64,000 nucleotides of DNA from Deltaproteobacteria bacterium (lineage in GTDB: Bacteria > Myxococcota > Kuafuiibacteriia > Kuafuiibacteriales > Kuafuiibacteriaceae), in the NCBI GenBank assembly GCA_020632995.1, contig JACKEN010000003.1, positions 248,001 through 312,000 on the forward strand, given 5' to 3'. Numbering within the stretch: the stretch's first letter is position 1; each line of letters begins with the position of its first letter. This document shows, one piece after another, positions 17,559 through 22,048 of this stretch. The position numbers and the translations under genes are program-made. Under the pieces are notes generated by a model. The model was not told the DNA's origin. It saw nothing but the letters and a program-made list of their open reading frames with translations, and made no database searches.

Positions 17559-17683
17559 GGTGGGCGGGGGGACTCGAACCCCCAACCTCCAGATTCGTAG
17601 TCTGTAGTCCATACCGGCATTCGCTTGCGCGACGAGGGTGGCACAGACGTTTTAGCGCTCTATCCAGTTGAGCTACGCCCACC
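17559..17683 (-). ncRNA. tRNA-like RNA A with a Y-RNA-like stem in place of the anticodon loop
   Basis: On the minus strand this RNA has an 8 bp acceptor stem (G-1 to G7, GGTGGGCG, with CGCCCACC), the D-arm GCTCAACTGGATAGAGC with G18-G19, a five-base variable loop, and a T-arm GGGGG/CCCCC with loop TTCGAGT. Between the D-arm and the variable loop lie about 70 nt instead of 17. They include the conserved cassette at 17603-17648 with the hairpin TCGC-GCAA-GCGA (a GNRA loop), the strand CGAATGCCGG and the word GGACTACA. Just after it, CAGACTACGAATCTG could form an anticodon arm with Arg anticodon ACG if 50 nt were removed. No CCA is encoded. tRNA search tools may report it as an odd or intron-containing tRNA. 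Confidence 0.7.
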
Positions 17684-17745
17684 GTTGTCTGTTGATGCAT
17701 TTTGTCTTGCAGATCTCTGTTGTTGGCTGCCGTGCTTGTGCGTGA

Positions 17746-17765
17746 AGCGGCACTTATGTGCCGCT
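17746..17765 (-). terminator. Strong hairpin just downstream of tRNA-like RNA B
   Basis: AGCGGCAC-TTAT-GTGCCGCT is a perfect 8 bp stem with a 4-base loop, three bases past the 3' end of RNA B on the minus strand. There is no U tract after it, so it may be a processing or 3'-end stabilising hairpin rather than an intrinsic terminator. RNA C is followed by an analogous GTGCCCCC/GGGGGCAC hairpin. Confidence 0.45.
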
Positions 17766-17768
17766 GAA

Positions 17769-17887
17769 GGTGGGCGAGAGGGCTCGAACCTCTGGCCTCC
17801 GGTACCCTGTAGTCCACACCTGCATTCGCATACGCGACCAGGGGCGATGCAGACAAACCGGCGCTCTACCACTGAGCTACGTCCACC
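17769..17887 (-). ncRNA. tRNA-like RNA B with a Y-RNA-like stem in place of the anticodon loop
   Basis: The acceptor stem GGTGGACG/CGCCCACC has one mismatch (A5 with C68) and keeps the G-1:C73 pair. The D-arm is GCTCAGTGGTAGAGC and the T-arm AGAGG/CCTCT with loop TTCGAGC. The anticodon stem is perfect (CCGGT with ACCGG), but its loop is expanded by the cassette at 17808-17854, which has the hairpin TCGC-GTAT-GCGA, the strand CGAATGCAGG and GGACTACA. Removing 46 nt would leave the loop TTGGGGT, that is a Pro anticodon GGG. It differs from RNA A by an extra base in the 5' strand of the cassette. No CCA is encoded; a strong hairpin follows. Confidence 0.7.
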
Positions 17888-17897
17888 GAAGCTGAGG

Positions 17898-18181
17898 GGT
17901 GGGGGGACTCGATGCCCTGCGACCATCGGTCGCTACGCCCGCGTCGTCCCAACCACACGTTGAGGTGCCCCCCTGAGGGGGCACGGAAGGGTGGGTGGGG
18001 GGACTCGATGCCCTGCGACCATCGGTCGCTACGCCCGCGGCGTCCCAACCACACGTTGAGGTGCCCCCTGAGGGGGCACGGAAGGGTGGGTGGGGGGACT
18101 CGATGCCCTGCGACCATAGGTCGCTACGCCCGTGGCGTCCCAACCACACGTGAGTGCCCCCTGAGGGGGCACGGAAGGGTG
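17898..18181 (-). repeat. Three tandem 93-96 bp repeats derived from the tRNA-like RNAs
   Basis: Units start at 17898, 17994 and 18089 and are over 90 percent identical, the last running into the 3' end of RNA C. Read on the minus strand, each unit has the hairpin GTGCCCCC-TCA-GGGGGCAC (or a close variant), then GGGCGTA like a tRNA 5' acceptor, a perfect mini D-arm GCGACC-NAT-GGTCGC, and directly after it a decayed T-arm AGGGC-ATCGAGT-CCCCC and acceptor strand CACCCACC. The anticodon/Y domain is missing. The 3' ends are the same as that of RNA C, so the units are most simply shortened copies of the tRNA-like RNAs. Contiguous units with no unique spacers exclude CRISPR. Confidence 0.75.
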
Positions 18182-18301
18182 GGTGGGGGGACTCGAACCC
18201 CCGACCTTCCAATGGGTAAAATTGTAGTCCACACCGGCATTCGCGGACGCGACGAGGATGGAGCAGACGTTTGATGCTCTACCAACTGAGCTACACCCAC
18301 C
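18178..18301 (-). ncRNA. tRNA-like RNA C with a Y-RNA-like stem in place of the anticodon loop
   Basis: The acceptor stem GGTGGGTG/CACCCACC is a perfect 8 bp helix including G-1:C73. The D-arm GCTCAGTTGGTAGAGC and T-arm GGGGG-TTCGAGT-CCCCC are canonical, and the 5' half closely resembles bacterial tRNA-His. The anticodon region holds the cassette at 18223-18268 with hairpin TCGC-GTCC-GCGA, strand CGAATGCCGG and GGACTACA. Its outer helix CCATCC pairs with GG-T-GTGG with one bulged T. The closing stem TCAAA/TTGGA has one mismatch. No normal anticodon loop survives; a local arm CAAT-TTTACCC-ATTG is the only candidate and has an atypical C at position 37. It lies directly downstream of the Y-like hairpin and the Ro60 gene. 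Confidence 0.72.
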
Positions 18302-18312
18302 ATTGCGAAGGA

Positions 18313-18380
18313 AGCGGGCCGACGAGAGGCGACCGGGACGGCAGTTTTCAGTTGTAGTCCCGGCCAGCATTCGGCCCGCT
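18313..18380 (-). ncRNA. Y-RNA-like hairpin RNA next to the Ro60 gene
   Basis: 68 nt starting six bases after the Ro60 stop codon. The ends form a perfect 10 bp helix (AGCGGGCCGA with TCGGCCCGCT). Inside it come an asymmetric internal loop (ATGCT opposite TCTCG) and a second helix CCGGGAC/GTCCCGG with a 3-base bulge. The 17-base apical loop follows the second helix and starts TACAACTGAAAA. This is the Y RNA plan: closed terminal helix, conserved bulged Ro-binding helix, loop. The strand CCGAATGCTGG then GGGACTACAACT resembles, from memory, vertebrate Y3 (CCGAGTGCAGTGG then TTTACAACTAA). The same CGAATGC-GG...GGACTACA register recurs in the three tRNA-like RNAs. Confidence 0.7.
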
Positions 18381-18385
18381 CCACT

Positions 18386-19933
18386 TCAGAGCTCGATCTC
18401 CCGGATGGTGTTCCCCCAGCGGTCCGCGTCGTTCCGGGCCGACGCGAAGTCTGCCACCACGTCGAACACCGCGTCGGAGAAGCCACCCACGTTCAGGATG
18501 TCCTCCGCGCCCGCGGTCTGCGTGGTGCGGTACGGCTGGATGTCGATGTTCACCAGCTTGGCGTCGGGGTTCCGGCGCTTCAGCTGGGTCCATTGCTGCA
18601 GCGTCGCGGTGCCACGACCGGAGGTCATGTCCACCCACGACTCGTTGTCGGAGACGAACACCACCAGGTCCACGCGGGCCTTGGTGCGGTTCAGCTCCTG
18701 CAACGCCACCGAGCAGTTGGTACCGCCGCCCATCATCGCCAGGCGCTGCGCGTTGGTCATCACCGAGTCACGCCCGTTGATGTCCACGCGCCGCACCTCG
18801 GTGTCGAAGGGCAGGACCATCGCGTTGGGGTTCTTGCGGACCACCGCCGCGGCCACGAGGGCGGCCACGTCGACGCAACGCACCTTGCTGGTGGCGCCGG
18901 ACCGGTAGCCGGTGACCGGGCTCTGCATCGAACCCGACACGTCTACGCAGACCGCCACCTGCCCCGCGAAGCGCGGCACGTTCTGTAGCGCCACCTCCAT
19001 GGCGTCCTGCAGCGCGTCCCGCACGTCCTTGGGCACACCGTTCCCGGTGGCCAGGTACGCCGACATCAGCTGGTACGGGAAGGCACGCGCCTTCTTCACC
19101 TCCTGCGGGTCCGCCAGCCGCGCCGCGATCAGCTTCGCCAGCTTCTTGTCCTCGAACACCCCCTGCCGCACGAAGGTGTTCAGGGCCTGCCGGGTCACCT
19201 GCCACGACGCGTGCTCCGCGATGCCCTTCCAGCCGTCGCGATCCAGCTCGAGGCCGGTCAGCATCTGGAACGGCACCGCGGGCGGTGCACCTGTCTTCCG
19301 CGCCTTGTAGGCCTCGAAGGCCTGGACGAGGGGCGGCAACAGCGCGGTGTCCCCGCCCTTGCCGAGCAGGTAGCCGTACAGGGCCGACCGCGCCGGGGTC
19401 TGCGGCTTCGGGTGCACCATCTTGATCACGTCGGCGAGGGACGGCGCGCTCCCCACCGCCTGGCGGAAGAGCTGCTCGTCGGCCTGACCGTCGATCCACG
19501 CGCGCACCAGGCGCTTCGGGGCCGAGCCGAGCGAGCGCCGCCCGACGGCGCCGGACCGGATCATCTGCACGAAGTTCCGGACCATCTTGCCGTTGTCGAC
19601 CACCCGCGGGAACGCGCGGCCCAGCAGCTCGGTGTCGCGCACCGACAGGAGCGCGCACAGGTAGGCCGGCATGTCCTTCATGTGGCCCCGCTGCCGCGCG
19701 TAGATCGCGGTCTTCGCGAGGAACTCGGGCGAGACCTGCAGGCCCAGCCCCTGCAGGGTGGCCAGCTGGGTCTCGGCTGACGCGTAGAAGGTCCCGTTGA
19801 AGGTCCCGGTGACCGCGTACTGGGCCAGCGCCTGCTCGGGGGTCAGGTTGTACGCCGCGCCCCCCGCCTCGTTGCGGGCGTCGGTCTTCGGCAGCTTCGA
19901 GAACTTGGAGCTGAACAGGTTCCGGTTCGCCAT
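18386..19933 (-). CDS. rsr: Ro60/Rsr-family RNA-binding protein (TROVE plus vWA)
   Basis: 515 residues from the ATG at 19933 (MANRNLFSSKF); the longer frame to 20152 is AT-rich and crosses the promoter. Residues about 1-340 form the alpha-helical TROVE ring (NEAGGAAYNLTPEQALAQYAVTGTFNGTFYAS, FLAKTAIYARQRGHMKDMPAYLCALL, MIRSGAVGRRSLGSAPKRLVRAWI), which in Ro60 holds single-stranded RNA ends in its hole and Y RNA on its outer face. Residues about 345-500 are a von Willebrand A domain with a complete metal site: DVSGS, the Thr of GGGTN and the Asp of FVSDNES. Ro60 orthologs work in RNA quality control, often with Y RNA tethering a nuclease. No rtcB or nuclease gene is nearby, but four Y/tRNA-like RNAs follow on the same strand. 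Confidence 0.93.
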   Translation of the reverse strand: MANRNLFSSKFSKLPKTDARNEAGGAAYNLTPEQALAQYAVTGTFNGTFYASAETQLATLQGLGLQVSPEFLAKTAIYARQRGHMKDMPAYLCALLSVRDTELLGRAFPRVVDNGKMVRNFVQMIRSGAVGRRSLGSAPKRLVRAWIDGQADEQLFRQAVGSAPSLADVIKMVHPKPQTPARSALYGYLLGKGGDTALLPPLVQAFEAYKARKTGAPPAVPFQMLTGLELDRDGWKGIAEHASWQVTRQALNTFVRQGVFEDKKLAKLIAARLADPQEVKKARAFPYQLMSAYLATGNGVPKDVRDALQDAMEVALQNVPRFAGQVAVCVDVSGSMQSPVTGYRSGATSKVRCVDVAALVAAAVVRKNPNAMVLPFDTEVRRVDINGRDSVMTNAQRLAMMGGGTNCSVALQELNRTKARVDLVVFVSDNESWVDMTSGRGTATLQQWTQLKRRNPDAKLVNIDIQPYRTTQTAGAEDILNVGGFSDAVFDVVADFASARNDADRWGNTIREIEL

Positions 19934-20057
19934 GATGTCCGGATGCCTTCGCAAGCGGGATGCCAACGCGCTCCGGTTGCTGCAGGCAGGGTTGCAGGCC
20001 CGCGGGACGTGTCGATGCGAGCCGACGGGATAGAGCCGACGGACATTTGTATTCCCC

Positions 20058-20087
20058 TGTATAGGTCTCTCGACCGCGCTGGCCCAA
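20058..20087 (-). promoter_or_regulatory. Ro60 promoter with a 12 bp dyad in its spacer
   Basis: Read on the minus strand: -35 TTGGGC (20087-20082), 18 bp, -10 TATACA (20063-20058). The spacer holds GGTCGAGAGACC (20064-20075), an inverted repeat GGTC-GAGA-GACC abutting the -10, a classic operator position for a repressor. The same 12-mer recurs at 44645-44656 upstream of the sigma-54 promoter. The transcript would have a leader of about 120 nt before the Ro60 ATG. Confidence 0.6.
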
Positions 20088-20119
20088 AACAAGGGTAAAC
20101 ACTCAAAAAGCGGGATCGC

Positions 20120-20149
20120 TTGGCCTCCCACCAGCCACGCCACTATGCT
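20120..20149 (+). promoter_or_regulatory. Promoter of the Uma2 gene, probably leaderless
   Basis: -35 TTGGCC (20120-20125), 18 bp, -10 TATGCT (20144-20149), followed by eight bases and the ATG at 20158. No Shine-Dalgarno. It is divergent from the Ro60 promoter, about 30 bp away. Confidence 0.5.
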
Positions 20150-20157
20150 CATCAGAC

Positions 20158-20721
20158 ATGGTCCAGGCCCACCACAGCTTCACCTTCCCGGAGTATCTGC
20201 GGGTCGAGGAGGAGAGCGGGCTGAAGCACGAGTTCCTCGACGGGCGCGTGTGGGCCATGGCTGGCGGGACACCGGAGCACGCGGCGATCGCGGCCAACAT
20301 CATCGCCTGGCTCTCGAGCCAGCTGCGCGGTCGACCGTGTCGGGTGTTCAGCGCTGACCTCCGGATCCGCGTGCTGGACACCGGCCTCACCACCTACCCG
20401 GACGTCGCGGTCGTGTGTGAGCGCCTGGAGGTCGACGCCCAGGATCCCAGCGGGAACACCGTCACCAACCCGGTGGTGTTGGTAGAGGTCCTGAGCCCCT
20501 CCACCGAGGACTACGATCGCGGTGAGAAGCTGGCCCACTACAAGCGTATCCCCGCCCTGCAGGAGGTGCTGTTGGTGGCCCACGACGAGCAGCGGCTCGA
20601 GGTCTGGCGGCGGACCGACACCGGTTGGTCGCTCGAGCTGGCACAAGGCACAGCGGCCGCCAGGCTCCGGTCGCTGCAACTCGACCTGCCGGTGGACGAG
20701 GTCTACCGGAACCCGCTCTGA
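20158..20721 (+). CDS. Uma2-family (DUF820) PD-(D/E)XK nuclease-fold protein
   Basis: 187 residues, full length for the family. Typical blocks are present: FTFPEYLRVEEES, KHEFLDGRVWAMAGGTPEHAAIAANI, the first acidic residue in TYPDVAVVCE, and the catalytic E-x-L-S region VVLVEVLSPSTEDYDRGEKLAHYKRIPALQEVLLV. Uma2 proteins adopt a restriction-endonuclease fold and are very abundant in cyanobacteria and Myxococcota, but their substrate is unknown. It is divergent from the Ro60 gene and may simply be a neighbour; a nucleic-acid role next to an RNA-binding protein is a guess. No partner protein (toxin-antitoxin or transposase) is adjacent. Confidence 0.85.
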   Translation: MVQAHHSFTFPEYLRVEEESGLKHEFLDGRVWAMAGGTPEHAAIAANIIAWLSSQLRGRPCRVFSADLRIRVLDTGLTTYPDVAVVCERLEVDAQDPSGNTVTNPVVLVEVLSPSTEDYDRGEKLAHYKRIPALQEVLLVAHDEQRLEVWRRTDTGWSLELAQGTAAARLRSLQLDLPVDEVYRNPL

Positions 20722-20725
20722 CCCG

Positions 20726-22048
20726 TCAGGCGCCCCACAGGAACCCGTCGAGGCCCCCGGTGCCGGTGCTCTCGTCGCCGAAGCTCGGCACCCCGACCCC
20801 CATCGCGTGGCAGATCGAGGTGAGGAGCTTGCCGTGCGACTCGCCGTCGTAACGCAGGTAGCGCCCGGGGTTCAGGCGCCCGCCGCCGCCGCCCGCCACC
20901 ACGATCGGGACGTCGGTGCAGAGGTGGGTGAAGCCGTCGCCGATCTCGCTCATCCAGAGCACCACGCTGTTGTCGAGCAGGGTGCCCGGCCCGCTCGGGT
21001 CCGGGAGCTGAGCCAGCCGCTCCACCAGGTAGCGGAACTGCTCGGCGTACCAGCGCCCCGCCTCGATGTTCTGCGTCACGCCCCACGGGATGTTGGTGTC
21101 CATGTGCGAGAGGGAGTGGTGGGTCTCGGCGTGCCCGAGCCAGGTGAAGAGGGTCTCGGACTGGGCGTAGCTCCACTGAATGGACGCCACCCGGGTCAGG
21201 TCGCAGGCCAGCGCGGCGACCATGAGGTCCATCTGGGCCCGGCCCACCGCGGGGAAGTTGTCGTTGAGGAGGGGGTCGGTGGGGAGCTGGGTCGGCGCGG
21301 CGTTGCAGCGCTCGGCCTCGCTCTGGGGGGTGAAGCTGCGCTCCATGGTCCGCAGCGACTCGAGGTGGGCGCTCAGCTTGGCGTTCTCTTCAGTAGAGAG
21401 GCGCTTCGAGAGGTCCTGCACCTCGGCTCGCACCAGGTCGAGCACGCTCCGGCGGCGCTCCAACAGGCGCACCGCGTCGGGGGTGATGTCCGCGAACATG
21501 CGCCGGTAGACGTCCCGGGGGTCGTCGTTGGGCGGCACCCACTGCCGGGCGCCGCGCATGCTCATGCGGGTCTGGATCATCGCGCCGAGCAAGCTGGATT
21601 GCACACCGAGCTCGAGCGAGGCGTAGCGGGTGGCCTCGCCCACCCGGGTCGCGACGTATTGGTCCAGCGAGTAGCCCGCGGTCTGGGTCTGGGCGGGCAG
21701 GTCCACCGGGCTGTTGGTGAGCATGTGGGCCATGCCCCGGTCGTGGGCGATGGCGTTGGTGTACTCGAGGCCGCCGAGCAGGGTGAGGTGCTGCTGCACC
21801 GGGGCCAGGGGCTCGAGGGTGCTCCCGGCCGCAAACTGGAGGTTGGCGCCGCTCGGGTACACCGCGCCGTTGCGGAAGCCGTCGGGGCTGAAGAAGACGA
21901 TCAGCCGTCGCGCGGTGGCGGACTGGGCCCAGGCGCGGCGGGTGTTGAAGAGGCGGCTGCCGACCAGGGCCGCGCCGAGGCTGCCCACGAAGCTCCGGCG
22001 CGTCAGCCCCACAGAGGCAGCAGAGCCCCGGCTGGGGCGTCGCGTCAA
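20726..22048 (-). CDS. DUF1552 family protein, Tat-exported
   Basis: About 440 residues. The start region carries a Tat signal (LTRRSFVGSLGAALVGSRLFNTRRAWA). I give the TTG at 22048, which overlaps the upstream stop (TTGA); a GTG at 22012 would start directly at the Tat signal and is equally likely. DUF1552 features are clear: VFFSPDGFRNGAVYPSG near the start, LTLLGGLEYTNAIAHDRGMAHMLT, the QWVPPNDDPRDVYRRMF block, and the C-terminal WMSEIGDGFTHLCTDVPIVVAGGGGGRLNPGRYLRYDGESHGKLLTSICHAMG. The family resembles sulfatase/phosphatase-fold DUF1501 proteins and is common in Planctomycetes and Myxococcota; its activity is unknown. Translationally coupled to the propeller lipoprotein. Confidence 0.8.
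   Translation of the reverse strand: MTRRPSRGSAASVGLTRRSFVGSLGAALVGSRLFNTRRAWAQSATARRLIVFFSPDGFRNGAVYPSGANLQFAAGSTLEPLAPVQQHLTLLGGLEYTNAIAHDRGMAHMLTNSPVDLPAQTQTAGYSLDQYVATRVGEATRYASLELGVQSSLLGAMIQTRMSMRGARQWVPPNDDPRDVYRRMFADITPDAVRLLERRRSVLDLVRAEVQDLSKRLSTEENAKLSAHLESLRTMERSFTPQSEAERCNAAPTQLPTDPLLNDNFPAVGRAQMDLMVAALACDLTRVASIQWSYAQSETLFTWLGHAETHHSLSHMDTNIPWGVTQNIEAGRWYAEQFRYLVERLAQLPDPSGPGTLLDNSVVLWMSEIGDGFTHLCTDVPIVVAGGGGGRLNPGRYLRYDGESHGKLLTSICHAMGVGVPSFGDESTGTGGLDGFLWGA

Noticed and set aside
14310..17612. 1100-codon minus-strand ORF opposite the OmpA-fusion gene
   Set aside because: Low-complexity antisense translation; the plus-strand gene has signal peptide and clear domains.
17603..17648. 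Group I intron in a tRNA
   Set aside because: The insert is about 50 nt, far below the size of any self-splicing intron, and no core motifs are present.
17898..18181. CRISPR array
   Set aside because: Units are contiguous 93-96 bp repeats with no unique spacers and resemble truncated tRNA-like RNAs; no cas genes are present.
17559..18301. Three ordinary tRNA genes
   Set aside because: Acceptor, D- and T-arms are normal, but none has a usable anticodon loop in place; each carries the same 46-47 nt insert.
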